Assembly (NCBI GenBank): GCA_035325705.1
Contig: DAOKZI010000001.1
Span: 372,001 to 436,000, forward strand
Length of the DNA: 64,000 bases
From: Ga0077536 sp035325705
GTDB lineage: Bacteria; Pseudomonadota; Gammaproteobacteria; Ga0077536
Direction of reading: 5' to 3'
The position numbers were made by a program, and so were the translations under genes. A model generated the notes under the pieces. It was given only the letters and a program-made list of their open reading frames with translations. It was not told where the DNA came from and searched no databases. This document shows positions 53,286 to 61,827 of the stretch, piece by piece; position 1 is the first letter of the stretch; each line of letters starts with the position of its first letter.

Positions 53286-53846
53286 ATGTTCCAGCCCGAA
53301 GATCTCGAAGTCGTGCGCAAGCTGCTCGCGATGATCGGCGAAGACCCGGACCGCGAAGGCCTGAAGGAAACGCCGCTGCGCTTCCTCAAGGCCTGGCAGG
53401 AGTACACCAGCGGCTACCGGCAGAACCCCGAGGACATCCTGAAGAGCTTCGAGGACGGCGCACAGAGCGTCGACGAGATGGTGATCGTGCGCGACATCCC
53501 CGTGTACTCGCTGTGCGAGCACCATCTCGCGCCGTTCTTCGGCCGCGCCCACATCGGCTATGTGCCGGACCAGCGGATCCTGGGCCTGTCGAAGATGTCG
53601 CGCCTGGTCGAAGTCTACGCGCGCCGGCTGCAGGTCCAGGAGCGGCTGACCAACCAGATCGCGGACGCGCTCGATACGCATCTGCAGCCGCTGGGCGTCG
53701 CCGTCGTCATCGAGTGCCGCCACATGTGCATGGAGTCGCGCGGCGTGCGCCACGTCGGCACCGGCACCGTCACTTCGGCGCTGCGCGGCTCGGTCAAGAA
53801 CAACCCCGACACGCGCAAGGAGTTCCTGTCGCTGATCCGGCGCTGA
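53286..53846 (+). CDS. folE: GTP cyclohydrolase I
   Basis: This 186-residue protein is the canonical zinc-dependent FolE type. It has DREGLKETPLRFLKAW, the zinc cysteine and histidine in VYSLCEHHLAPFFG, GLSKMSRLVEVYARR, and the second zinc cysteine with catalytic histidine in VIECRHMCMESRG. It ends VTSALRGSVKNNP. It converts GTP to dihydroneopterin triphosphate, the first step to tetrahydrofolate and other pterins. The ATG at 53286 follows a weak ribosome-binding site (AGAGCCCAGC). A class V aminotransferase gene follows after 107 bp on the same strand. Confidence 0.95.
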   Translation: MFQPEDLEVVRKLLAMIGEDPDREGLKETPLRFLKAWQEYTSGYRQNPEDILKSFEDGAQSVDEMVIVRDIPVYSLCEHHLAPFFGRAHIGYVPDQRILGLSKMSRLVEVYARRLQVQERLTNQIADALDTHLQPLGVAVVIECRHMCMESRGVRHVGTGTVTSALRGSVKNNPDTRKEFLSLIRR

Positions 53847-53953
53847 GGACGCGGCCTGCTCGGCGGCCGGCTGGGCTTCCGTGCGCCAAGATGCTAGCTT
53901 GCGCCCGGGCCCTGCGCGGCCCGCCTCGGCCCCGACCATGCAAGCGAGATCTC

Positions 53954-55084
53954 ATGACTGCTCTCTACCCCGACCTCGATCCCGACGGCCTGCTCGAATA
54001 CTCCGTCGTCTACACCGATCGCGCGCTGAACCACATGTCACGCACCTTCCAGGGCGTGATGAAGAACATCTCGCGCGTGCTGAAGACCGTCTACCGCGCG
54101 CAGAGCGCGATCGTCGTGCCCGGCAGCGGCACCTTCGGCATGGAAGCGGTTGCGCGTCAGTTCGCGACCGGCAAGAAGTGCCTCGTGATCCGCAACGGCT
54201 GGTTCAGCTTCCGCTGGACGCAGATCTTCGACATGGGCAGCATCCCGGCCGCCACCACCGTGCTGAAGGCGCGCCAGAGCGGGGCCGGCGGCACGCGCGC
54301 GCCCTTCGCGCCGCCGCCGATCGAGGAAGTCGTCGCCGCGATCCGCGCCGAGCGACCGGAGGTCGTGTTCGCGCCGCACGTCGAGACTTCGGCCGGGATG
54401 ATCCTGCCGCCCGACTATCTGCGCGCGGTCGGCAGCGCGGTGCGCGAAGTCGGCGGCCTGTTCGTGCTCGACTGCATCGCCTCCGGCGCGCTGTGGGTCG
54501 ACATGGCGGCCTGTCAGGTCGACGTGCTGATCAGCGCGCCCCAGAAAGGCTGGAGCAGCTCGCCCTGCGCCGGCCTCGTGATGCTCGGCGAGCGAGCGCG
54601 CGCGCGTATCGAGGCGACGAGCTCGACCAGCTACGCCTGCGATCTCAAGAAATGGCTGCAGATCATGGAGGCCTACGAGGGCGGCGGACATGCCTATCAC
54701 GCGACGCTGCCGACCGACGGCCTGCGCCGTCTCGAGGAGATGATGGCGGAAGCCGAAGCCGACGGCTTTGAACGGCTGCGCGAGGCGCAGATCGCGCTCG
54801 GCGAGCGGATCCGCGCGCTGCTCGTCGCGAAGGGCTTTGCGAGCGTCGCGGCGCCGGGCTTCCAAGCACCCTGCGTCGTCGTCAGCTACACCGACGACGC
54901 CGAGATCCACAGCGGCAAGAAGTTCATGGCCGAGGGCCTGCAGATCGCGGCGGGCGTTCCTTTGCAGTGCGACGAGCCCGCGGACTTCAAGACCTTCCGC
55001 ATCGGCCTCTTCGGTCTCGACAAGCTGCGCAAGGTCGAGCGCACCGTCGCGAGCTTCGAGCACGCGCTCAACCGCATCGCCTGA
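53954..55084 (+). CDS. Class V PLP aminotransferase (alanine-glyoxylate/serine-pyruvate type)
   Basis: This 376-residue protein has PGSGTFGMEAVARQFA for phosphate binding, HVETSAGMILPPDYL and LDCIASGALWVDM with the pyridine-nitrogen aspartate. The PLP lysine is Lys198 in SAPQKGWSSSP. The sequence fits the AGXT/serine-pyruvate branch of class V, used in photorespiration-like glyoxylate or serine-cycle metabolism, or phosphonate breakdown; which of these applies is not decidable here. It starts at an ATG preceded by GCGAGATCTC. Its stop is followed by a short palindromic repeat. Confidence 0.87.
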   Translation: MTALYPDLDPDGLLEYSVVYTDRALNHMSRTFQGVMKNISRVLKTVYRAQSAIVVPGSGTFGMEAVARQFATGKKCLVIRNGWFSFRWTQIFDMGSIPAATTVLKARQSGAGGTRAPFAPPPIEEVVAAIRAERPEVVFAPHVETSAGMILPPDYLRAVGSAVREVGGLFVLDCIASGALWVDMAACQVDVLISAPQKGWSSSPCAGLVMLGERARARIEATSSTSYACDLKKWLQIMEAYEGGGHAYHATLPTDGLRRLEEMMAEAEADGFERLREAQIALGERIRALLVAKGFASVAAPGFQAPCVVVSYTDDAEIHSGKKFMAEGLQIAAGVPLQCDEPADFKTFRIGLFGLDKLRKVERTVASFEHALNRIA

Positions 55085-55100
55085 ACGGCCGGCCGGGCTA

Positions 55101-55128
55101 GTCCCGGATGCGCTGCGCTCATCCGGGA
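55101..55128. repeat. Short palindromic repeat, possible bidirectional terminator
   Basis: GTCCCGGATGCGCTGCGCTC.. ..ATCCGGGA forms a tight hairpin between the convergent aminotransferase and peptidase genes. It belongs to a CCCGG..CGCTGCGC..CCGGG style related to family B in this window, but has no T tract. Confidence 0.6.
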
Positions 55129-55154
55129 AATTTCATTCGCGCAGGGCGCCTCTT

Positions 55155-55970
55155 TCAGCGCCTGCGCACGGCCCCCAGCACGGCGAGCGCGCCGCCGAGC
55201 ATCCACAGCGGCGCCGGCAGCGGCACCGGGGCCGGTCCGTACAGGAATTGCGCGCCGGCGACGTCGTCGGCATCGAGCTCACGGTTGATGCGGCCCAAGC
55301 AGGCGGGACTGACGTCCATCACTTGGCAGACCGCGTCGGTTCCCGTCGGATGGTCGAGGCCCAGCGCGTGCCCCATCTCGTGCAGCAGCAGGCTCACGAA
55401 GTCGTTCGGCGCGGTCGAGGCCGCGGGAAACGCGTCGCCTTCGGCACCGGCCTGGAAGGCATAGAAGGAATTCGCGTCGAACAGGATGTCGCCCGCGCCG
55501 GTGCCGCCGTTCGGCGGCGGCGCGAAACCGACGGCGCCGCCGCCCGCGGAGAAGGCAAACACGCCGATGCGGATCTCGGGCACGCCGGCGTTCGGATCGT
55601 TGATCGCGAGGCCGCTGTCGGCGTCCGGGCCGATGAACCGGATGTCGGCAACCGCGGACCAGCGATCGAAGGTCGCCTGGATCAGGCTCGCCAGATCGCT
55701 GAGCAGCGTCAGCGTGTAGCCGGCGCCCGGCGCATTCTCGATATTGATCGACGTGACGGCGGTTCCCGTGCAGGCCGTGCCGCAGTAAGCGTCGCCCGCA
55801 GTGCCCGCGGGAATGAAACTCCAACGCACGCTGCCGCCGGCCGTACCGTTCGCGTTGTCGCCCCACTTCAACGAGTGAGCGGCATCGAGCGCGAACACGG
55901 AAAACGCCGAAGCGGCGGGGGCGAGGAATATCAGCATGGACGTGAGGAACAGGAGCGGCAGCGCGCGCAT
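55155..55970 (-). CDS. Secreted matrixin-like metallopeptidase with VPLPA-CTERM anchor
   Basis: This 271-residue protein has a signal peptide (MRALPLLFLTSMLIFLAPAA) and the zinc motif HEMGHALGLDH (197-207), with a Met-turn candidate in CQVMDVSP. At its C-terminus it has VPLPAPLWML (249-258), a hydrophobic helix and a basic VRRR end. That tripartite tail is a VPLPA-CTERM sorting signal processed by an exosortase. GGAGGTTCCC lies directly before the ATG at 55970. It should act on or outside the outer membrane; its substrate is unknown. A second protein with the same tail is encoded at 59864. Confidence 0.87.
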   Translation of the reverse strand: MRALPLLFLTSMLIFLAPAASAFSVFALDAAHSLKWGDNANGTAGGSVRWSFIPAGTAGDAYCGTACTGTAVTSINIENAPGAGYTLTLLSDLASLIQATFDRWSAVADIRFIGPDADSGLAINDPNAGVPEIRIGVFAFSAGGGAVGFAPPPNGGTGAGDILFDANSFYAFQAGAEGDAFPAASTAPNDFVSLLLHEMGHALGLDHPTGTDAVCQVMDVSPACLGRINRELDADDVAGAQFLYGPAPVPLPAPLWMLGGALAVLGAVRRR

Positions 55971-56151
55971 GGGAACCTCCCGCGATGACGACGAATCGAG
56001 GATTCCACCGTAGAAAGCGCGGAGCGGCGCGGCGGGTACTGCGCGACAGATACACACTGATTCACGATTCGGCGCGCGTGACGGGAGAACGTCCCACGCG
56101 GGCTGCCGGCGTTCATCCTGCATCGATCGCCGCCACGCTCGACCGGTCCGT

Positions 56152-56241
56152 CGCCCGGGTGGCGCGCGCAGCGCGCGACCCGGATTCAGCGCCTCAGTCC
56201 GGCAACGATCCCGGGTTTCGCTGCGCTACACCCGGGCTACG
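56152..56241. repeat. Family-B palindromic repeat pair
   Basis: Two inversely oriented copies lie here: CGCCCGGGTGGCGCGCAGCG.. (56152-56184) and GATCCCGGGTTTCGCTGCGC.. ..CCCGGGCTACG (56205-56240). The second copy supplies the last codons of the methyltransferase gene. The stretch 55971-56151 shows no gene. Confidence 0.75.
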
Positions 56242-57003
56242 ATCGGCCGCTGCGGTCGCCAGAGGCAGAGGCTTCTCGACCTCGAACACCAGCCCCGCGA
56301 GCTTGCGCACGACGAGGCGCTGCAGCGCGCGCGGCACCAGCATCAGCGGCAGACGGCGAGCTTCGAGACGGCGCGCGAGCCACTCGTCTTCGCGCGGCCG
56401 CGGCGGCCCGAAGTGGCGCGCGAAGAGATGATCGATCTCCGCGCGCGAGCGGTAGTGCGTCCAGTCGTCCAGCCAGGTGCAGAAGCTCTCGCTCCACTGG
56501 CGCACGCTCCTGCTTTCGGTGAAGTAGCCGAAGCCGAGCCGGCGCATCAGCATCGCGTAGCGCACGCGCGGGCGGCTGCGCTTGGGGAACCAGTGCAGGA
56601 AAGGGACGCCGCAGTGACCTTCCCGCCAGACGCCGCGATCCGGGAACAGGCACAGCAGGCGGCCGCCGGGCTTCAGCACGCGCGCGATCTCGGCCAGCAC
56701 GGCGCCGAGATCGGCGACGTGCTCGAACACCTGGTTGCTGGTGACGAAATCGAAGCTCGCGTCGTCGAAGGGAATGCGCCCGTTCTCGATGCGCCGGACG
56801 ATGCGGCTCGCGAAATAGGCCTGCTGCACCTGGCCCGAGTAGTCGCCGCCCTCGTAGAAGACGTCACAGCCGTAGGCTTCGACGCCCCGCGCGCGCAGGC
56901 GCGAGACGATGTGGCCGGCGCCGCAGCCGTAGTCGAGCGCGCATGCACCGGCGGCCGGGTGCTGGTCCAGCACCCACTGCGCGCAGTAGTCGTAGTTGTC
57001 CAT
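56194..57003 (-). CDS. Class I SAM-dependent methyltransferase
   Basis: This 269-residue protein has motif I ALDYGCGAGHIVSRL near residue 23, an acidic residue after GCDVFYEGGD, motif II-like FDFVTSNQVFEHV and LKPGGRLLCLFP. This is the Methyltransf_11/UbiE-like group, with a C-terminal helical extension. The last 19 or so residues (ADRSPGVAQRNPGSLPD) are encoded by a family-B repeat and are probably not ancestral; the original stop was presumably replaced. The substrate is unknown. It follows the LLM gene by 37 bp on the same strand and is probably its operon partner. Confidence 0.82.
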   Translation of the reverse strand: MDNYDYCAQWVLDQHPAAGACALDYGCGAGHIVSRLRARGVEAYGCDVFYEGGDYSGQVQQAYFASRIVRRIENGRIPFDDASFDFVTSNQVFEHVADLGAVLAEIARVLKPGGRLLCLFPDRGVWREGHCGVPFLHWFPKRSRPRVRYAMLMRRLGFGYFTESRSVRQWSESFCTWLDDWTHYRSRAEIDHLFARHFGPPRPREDEWLARRLEARRLPLMLVPRALQRLVVRKLAGLVFEVEKPLPLATAAADRSPGVAQRNPGSLPD

Positions 57004-57040
57004 GCGGGGCGCGGACCGGCGCGGGCCGGCCCGCCTGCGA

Positions 57041-58123
57041 TCAGCGGAACGCCGGCATCACGTATTCCGCGAAGTCGCGCAGCACTTTGCGCTCACAGTC
57101 CATCGGCGGCCACAGATCGATTTCCTTGATCCCGCCGGCTTCGAGCCGTCTGACGTGCTCGATGAGCGCGTCCGGCTCGCCGATGAGGCAGCTCGACTTG
57201 ATGGCCTCGGGGCGCATGAAGCGCCGCTCGCCGGGCTGCAGATAGACGAGATGTCCGTCGTGGATCTGCCGGAAGCGCGCGCGCTCGGGCAGGCTCATCG
57301 CCTCGACGTGGGCGAGATACTCGGGCCAGATCGCCTTGAAGTGATCCGGAATGATCGCGTCGTCGCGGCCGTTGTCCTTCCACACTTCGTAGAAGAAGTG
57401 CAGCTCGCAGGCGACCCAGCTACCGGTCTCGTCGATGATGCGATCGTCGCTGAGCTTGTCGCCCGGCCGCAGCACGCAGGCCGTGGTGATGAAGGCGGTA
57501 TGGAAGTCCGCCGGCAGCCTGCGGCCGGCCTTCTGCGCGCCGGCACGGATGTGCTCGAGCTTGGGCTTCACGACCTCGGGTTCGCCGCCGACCGTCATCC
57601 AGCCGTCGCCGAACTGTCCCGTCGCCTCCAGCGCCTTCGAGCCGTTGGCGGCGACGTAGATCGGAATGCGGTTGTCGATGTCGATGAACTTGCGCGCGCG
57701 GTGCAGGAACTGGATCTCGCGCGTATTGCCGCGGTAGGTGTAATCCACCGCCTCGCCGTCGAGCAGCGCGCGCACCACGCGCAGATACTCGCGGAACTCG
57801 CCGACGCGCATCGGATCCTGGCCCATCACGCGCATCGCGGTGTGCCCGGTGCCGAGGCCGAGGAATACGCGGCCCGGCGCGAGCGCGTTGATCGTCGCGA
57901 TCGAGTGCGCGGTGACGGGCGCGATGCGCGTGCCCGAGATCGACACGCCCGTGCCGATCTGGATGCGCTTCGTGTGCGTCGCCGCCAGTGCCATCGTCGC
58001 GTAGGCGTCGGACCAGATCATCTGCGAATCCCCGATCCAAGCGCGGTCGTAACCCAGCTCCTCCGCGTAACGGACGATGTCCCAGTTGTTGATGTGCGTA
58101 CTGACGCCGATGCCGAACTGCAT
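57041..58123 (-). CDS. LLM-class flavin-dependent oxidoreductase
   Basis: This 360-residue TIM-barrel protein starts MQFGIGVSTHINNWDIVRYA. Family marks are the TKRIQIGTGVSISGTR stretch, RVFLGLGTGHTAMRV, PIYVAANGSKALEATGQFGD and the C-terminal LIGEPDALIEHVRRLEAGG. It belongs to the F420-dependent methylene-tetrahydromethanopterin reductase-like branch of luciferase-like enzymes; in organisms without F420 these use FMN. The substrate is unknown. It is divergent from a flavodoxin-like gene 203 bp away, a sensible source of reduced flavin. Confidence 0.87.
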   Translation of the reverse strand: MQFGIGVSTHINNWDIVRYAEELGYDRAWIGDSQMIWSDAYATMALAATHTKRIQIGTGVSISGTRIAPVTAHSIATINALAPGRVFLGLGTGHTAMRVMGQDPMRVGEFREYLRVVRALLDGEAVDYTYRGNTREIQFLHRARKFIDIDNRIPIYVAANGSKALEATGQFGDGWMTVGGEPEVVKPKLEHIRAGAQKAGRRLPADFHTAFITTACVLRPGDKLSDDRIIDETGSWVACELHFFYEVWKDNGRDDAIIPDHFKAIWPEYLAHVEAMSLPERARFRQIHDGHLVYLQPGERRFMRPEAIKSSCLIGEPDALIEHVRRLEAGGIKEIDLWPPMDCERKVLRDFAEYVMPAFR

Positions 58124-58326
58124 GAAATGCTTCCTCTGCTTGCGCTGTGCAGGGCGTCATTACACGTGGGATGGGAGGCCAGTTCAACCGGGCCGGGGAT
58201 CGGCGCGAAAGCGGCGCGAGTGTGCCGATCGCCGGTTTTCCCCACGCTTCCGTCGGACCCCATCCGCCCCCACGGCAGCGGGAAAGACGACGGCACGCGC
58301 GGCTTGCCGCCGGCACAATGCGGCGC

Positions 58327-59412
58327 ATGAGCGCCGTGACCGACAGTGCGCCCGCGCCACGCAAGGGTCAGGGCAATGTCGAGCTGACGCGCGAGGAATT
58401 CGTGCGCAAGCTCGCCGAGCGCTTCCACGATCCTTCGTTCGACGAAGTGCGACCCGAAATCGACCGGGTGATCGAGATCGCGTGGCGCAACTACGACGAG
58501 TACCACAAGAGCCCGCGCAGACGGGCGGCGGGCGCGGGCTACGCGGATCCCACGTACGAGCTGCCGGTCGAATGGCTGGAGACCCGCGCTGCGATCGAGC
58601 GTGCGGAGCAGGCGCAACGGGATCCCGCCGGGCCCTCGCGCATCCTGCTCGTGTGCGGCGCGGCGCGGCACGATCAGACCTGCCCCGGCGAAATGTCCAA
58701 ATCGTTTCGCCTGGCCTCGCTGGCCAAGGCGGTCATCGAGGCGACGCCCGACTTCGAGTGCGACTTCCTCGATCTGAGCCTGCTCACCGCCCAGTACGGG
58801 CGCCAGATCCTGCCGTGCAAGGCCTGCGTGTCGACCGCCATGCCGCTGTGCCACTGGCCCTGCTCGTGCTATCCGAACCACGCGCTGGGACAGGTCCACG
58901 ACTGGATGAACGAGCTGTATCCGCGCTGGGTGGCGGCGCACGGCGTGATGATCGTCACGCCGGTGTACTGGTACCAGGCGCCGAGCGTGCTGAAGCTGAT
59001 GATCGACAGGCTGGTCTGCGCCGACGGCGGCAATCCCGATCCGACCACCACGCGACTCAAGGACCCGGCGCTCGCCAAGGCGCTCGAGCTGCGCGGCTGG
59101 CACTACCCGCGACACCTCGCCGGCCGCCGCTTCAGCGTGGTGGTGCACGGCGATACCGAAGGCGCCCTGGCGCTGCGCCGCGCCCTCGACGACTGGCTGA
59201 GCGACATGCAGCTCGTACACGCGGGCGCCTCGCTCGATCGCTACATCGGCTACTACGAGCCCTATGCGACGAGCCACGAAGCGCTCGATCGCGACCATGC
59301 CGTGCAGGAAGAAACGCGTCGCGCGGCGCGACTGCTAATCGCGGCCGTACGCCAGGCGCGCTCCACCGCGCCCGCCGCCGAGACGAAGCTTCCGGAACCG
59401 AGACCCAAGTAG
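58327..59412 (+). CDS. Cys-rich NADPH-dependent FMN reductase/flavodoxin-like protein
   Basis: This 361-residue protein has a helical N-terminal extension (1-100) and then a flavodoxin-like fold, starting SRILLVCGAARHDQTCPGEM and containing VMIVTPVYWYQAPSVLKLMID. Between them lies a cysteine cluster at residues 164, 167, 175, 179 and 181 (LPCKACVSTAMPLCHWPCSC), in the place where iron-sulfur flavoproteins bind a cluster. The ATG at 58327 is chosen; 58318 is possible. It probably transfers electrons through FMN and perhaps an iron-sulfur centre. It is divergent from the LLM enzyme. Confidence 0.78.
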   Translation: MSAVTDSAPAPRKGQGNVELTREEFVRKLAERFHDPSFDEVRPEIDRVIEIAWRNYDEYHKSPRRRAAGAGYADPTYELPVEWLETRAAIERAEQAQRDPAGPSRILLVCGAARHDQTCPGEMSKSFRLASLAKAVIEATPDFECDFLDLSLLTAQYGRQILPCKACVSTAMPLCHWPCSCYPNHALGQVHDWMNELYPRWVAAHGVMIVTPVYWYQAPSVLKLMIDRLVCADGGNPDPTTTRLKDPALAKALELRGWHYPRHLAGRRFSVVVHGDTEGALALRRALDDWLSDMQLVHAGASLDRYIGYYEPYATSHEALDRDHAVQEETRRAARLLIAAVRQARSTAPAAETKLPEPRPK

Positions 59413-59417
59413 CTCCG

Positions 59418-59448
59418 GTAGGTTGGGCTGACGAAGGAAGCCCAACGG
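59418..59448. repeat. Family-C palindromic repeat
   Basis: GTAGGTTGGGCTGACGAAGG.. ..GCCCAACGG is a short dyad pairing GTTGGGCT with AGCCCAAC. The same motif occurs at 29804, 53047 and 62681. It lies directly after the flavodoxin-like gene. Confidence 0.75.
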
Positions 59449-59514
59449 TGATGAGGCGCGCGCATCACCTTTCAATCATGAAGGAGACATAGTCCTTCAA
59501 CGTGGACAGCATTT

Positions 59515-59678
59515 CGTAGCCCGGGTGGAGCGCGCAGCGCGTAACCCGGGATCTGGCGCTCGTCGTCTCTCACGCATTCGGGAAGACCCGGCCCGGTGCG
59601 CGCCGAGTAAGGCCGAAAGCCCTTGCGTGTCGGGCATGCCGGATCCCGGGTTCCGCTACGCTGCACCCGGGCTACGGG
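59515..59678. repeat. Family-B palindromic repeat pair
   Basis: CGTAGCCCGGGTGGAGCGCA.. (59515-59550) and ..GCTGCACCCGGGCTACGGG (59641-59678) are inverted copies about 90 bp apart, each itself a palindrome. With the neighbouring family-A and family-C motifs they fill the 451-bp gap between genes; no gene lies there. Confidence 0.78.
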
Positions 59679-59705
59679 AACGGGGCGCCTTCTTTCACGG
59701 CAGCC

Positions 59706-59737
59706 TTCCTCCGTGTTTTCGGTGTTCTCTGTGGCAA
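59706..59737. repeat. Family-A solitary right arm
   Basis: TTCCTCCGTGTTTTCGGTGT.. ..CTCTGTGGC matches only the right arm of family A. No matching left arm lies within 250 bp upstream, so this appears to be a truncated copy, adjacent to family-B repeats. Confidence 0.65.
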
Positions 59738-59863
59738 ATCGACACGCTGGAGCTCGTGACGAAAAGGCGATGCCTGCCGATGTGAAGTGTTACCGGCGGC
59801 TCCCGTTGATCTTCGCCCATGGCTTGGCATGCTCGCCTTCATCGCGATCAGGGAGGAGTACCC

Positions 59864-60556
59864 ATGAACGAGCTCGAACGCCGGCTGCTCGCCGGCCTGC
59901 TGTGCGCCGCGGCCAGCGCGCCCGTGGCCGCCGCCGCCGTCAGCAGCACTTTCGATACCGACGCGGACGGCTGGACCGTGACTTCCTTCGCCGATACCTC
60001 GTCGATCTTCACCAGCCCGCCGCTTGCGACCGGCATCGCGCCGAGCTTCAATGCCGCGGGCGGGGATCCGGGCGGTTTCATCAGCGTTCTCGATCCCGAC
60101 GACGGCTGGACCTATTTCGTCGCGCCTCTGCCCTACCTCGGCGATCAGTCGGACAAGCTCGGCGGCGCGCTCGTCTTCTCCCTGCAGCAGCACATCAACG
60201 GCGGCACGATCATCGCGACGCCCGGCACCGTCGCCCTGCGCAGCGGCAGCCTCGTGCTCGTGCACCAAGCGGGCGCGGTGCCCGCCTCGGCGCCGGACTG
60301 GACGAGCTACGGCGTCGCGCTCGACGCCGTGCACTGGCGCATCGCGGGCACGGGCGCCGTCGCCACCGACGCCGAGCTCGCGCAGACGCTGGCCGCGCTC
60401 GACGGCCTGTTCATCAGCGCGGAGTTCGTGACGCCGGTGGTCGAGAAGACCGGCCTCGACAGCGTGAGCTTCGTCGCGCCGGTGCCGCTGCCGGCCGCGG
60501 TGTGGGGCCTCGCGAGCGCGCTGGGCGTGCTCGGCCTGCGCCGCCGCCGGGCTTGA
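59864..60556 (+). CDS. Secreted VPLPA-CTERM protein
   Basis: This 230-residue protein has a signal peptide (ERRLLAGLLCAAASAPVAAA) and a beta-rich mature region resembling the laminin-B/domain-IV-like fold seen in PEP-CTERM proteins (FDTDADGWTVTSFADTSSIF, then GGFISVLDPDDGWTYFVAP). The C-terminal sorting signal is VPLPAAVWGLASALGVLGLR followed by RRRA. GGGAGGAG lies just before the ATG. It is predicted to be exported, processed by an exosortase and placed on the outer surface. Function is unknown. Confidence 0.82.
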   Translation: MNELERRLLAGLLCAAASAPVAAAAVSSTFDTDADGWTVTSFADTSSIFTSPPLATGIAPSFNAAGGDPGGFISVLDPDDGWTYFVAPLPYLGDQSDKLGGALVFSLQQHINGGTIIATPGTVALRSGSLVLVHQAGAVPASAPDWTSYGVALDAVHWRIAGTGAVATDAELAQTLAALDGLFISAEFVTPVVEKTGLDSVSFVAPVPLPAAVWGLASALGVLGLRRRRA

Positions 60557-60726
60557 ACTGAGCGTCCTTCCTCTCTCCGGCCGGCGTCCGCCGGCCGGAT
60601 GGCGTCTCCCTGCCGGCCGCGCACACCCGCGCGGGGTTCGACGGCTTCCGTCACGCCGCCTAAGATGCGGGCACGATATCCATGACAAGAGCGCGGACTC
60701 AGGATCGCGCGACGGGGAGGGTGTGC

Positions 60727-61818
60727 ATGACTCAACCGATCTTCGGCGAGCTGCCGATCGTCGGACCGGACGGCGTGACGCCGGCGTGGCTGCGCGCGGC
60801 GCTCGCCCAGCGCGATATCGATGCGCGCATCGCGGGTGTGCGCGTCGAAACCGTGGGCACGGGACAGCTCGGCGAGACGCGTCGCTATTTCATCGACTAC
60901 GCAGGCACGCCGCCGCCCGGCGCGCCCGCCTCGGTGGTCGGTAAGTTCAGCTCGCTGAACGAGACCGCGCGCGACACCGGGCAGCAGATGGGCTTCTATC
61001 GCGCCGAGGTGATGTTCTATCAGCAGCTCGCGCATCGCGCCGGGATCCGGACGCCCTTCGTCTACGCCGCCGAGATCGATCCGAAGACCAACGACTTCGT
61101 GCTGCTGTTCGAGGATCTCGCGCCGGCCCAGCAGGGCGATCAAATGCGCGGCTGCACCTTGGAGGAGGCGCGCGCGGCGCTGTCCGAGGCGGCGAAGCTG
61201 CACGCAGCGTTCTGGAACGATCGCAGCCTGCTGGAAGCGGACTGGTGCTACGTGCCGGAAGGCGCACAGGGCTTCTACACCACCGAGCTGATCGAACGAA
61301 GCTGGGATCACGTGCAAAAGCACTACGACGGCTGGCTGTCGGCGGAAGTGAAGACTGTGTGCGCGAAGTACGTGCGCAACCACGCCTGGTGGAACCGGCC
61401 GCGCGATTTTCCGAAATGCTTTTCGCACAACGATTTCCGGCCCGACAACATGCTCTTCGGCAAGCCCGGCGAGCGCGTCGCGGTGGTCGACTGGCAGACC
61501 AGCAACTTCCTCGGCACCGGCATGGACGTCGCCTACTTCCTCGGCGGCGCGTTCCCGCGCGAGACGCGGCGCCGGCACGAGCAGGCGCTGCTGCGCGACT
61601 ATCACGAGGAGCTGCTGGCGCTCGGCGTCACGGACTATTCCTTCGCGCACCTGATGAACGACTATCGGCACTACAGCTTCGCCGCCATCGCCGTCGCGAT
61701 CGCGGCCACGCTGATCGTCAAGCGCACCGAGCGCGGCGATCGCATGCTGATGCACATGACCATCGGCGCCGCCGAGCAGGCCTGGGACAACGGCGCGCTC
61801 GAGCTGCTGCCCCACTAG
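60727..61818 (+). CDS. EcKL/aminoglycoside-phosphotransferase-like kinase
   Basis: This 363-residue protein has a protein-kinase-like fold with YRAEVMFYQQLAHRAG, FVLLFEDLAPA, the Brenner catalytic motif FSHNDFRPDNMLFG and the metal-binding VAVVDWQTSNFLGTGMDVAYF. It fits the ecdysteroid-kinase-like/DUF1679 group of APH-related enzymes, which in bacteria often lie in steroid, terpenoid or aromatic catabolic loci and phosphorylate small hydroxylated molecules. GGGGAGGG precedes the ATG at 60727. It is followed after 9 bp by a VOC protein, forming an operon. The substrate is unknown. Confidence 0.83.
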   Translation: MTQPIFGELPIVGPDGVTPAWLRAALAQRDIDARIAGVRVETVGTGQLGETRRYFIDYAGTPPPGAPASVVGKFSSLNETARDTGQQMGFYRAEVMFYQQLAHRAGIRTPFVYAAEIDPKTNDFVLLFEDLAPAQQGDQMRGCTLEEARAALSEAAKLHAAFWNDRSLLEADWCYVPEGAQGFYTTELIERSWDHVQKHYDGWLSAEVKTVCAKYVRNHAWWNRPRDFPKCFSHNDFRPDNMLFGKPGERVAVVDWQTSNFLGTGMDVAYFLGGAFPRETRRRHEQALLRDYHEELLALGVTDYSFAHLMNDYRHYSFAAIAVAIAATLIVKRTERGDRMLMHMTIGAAEQAWDNGALELLPH

Positions 61819-61827
61819 GAGATCCTC

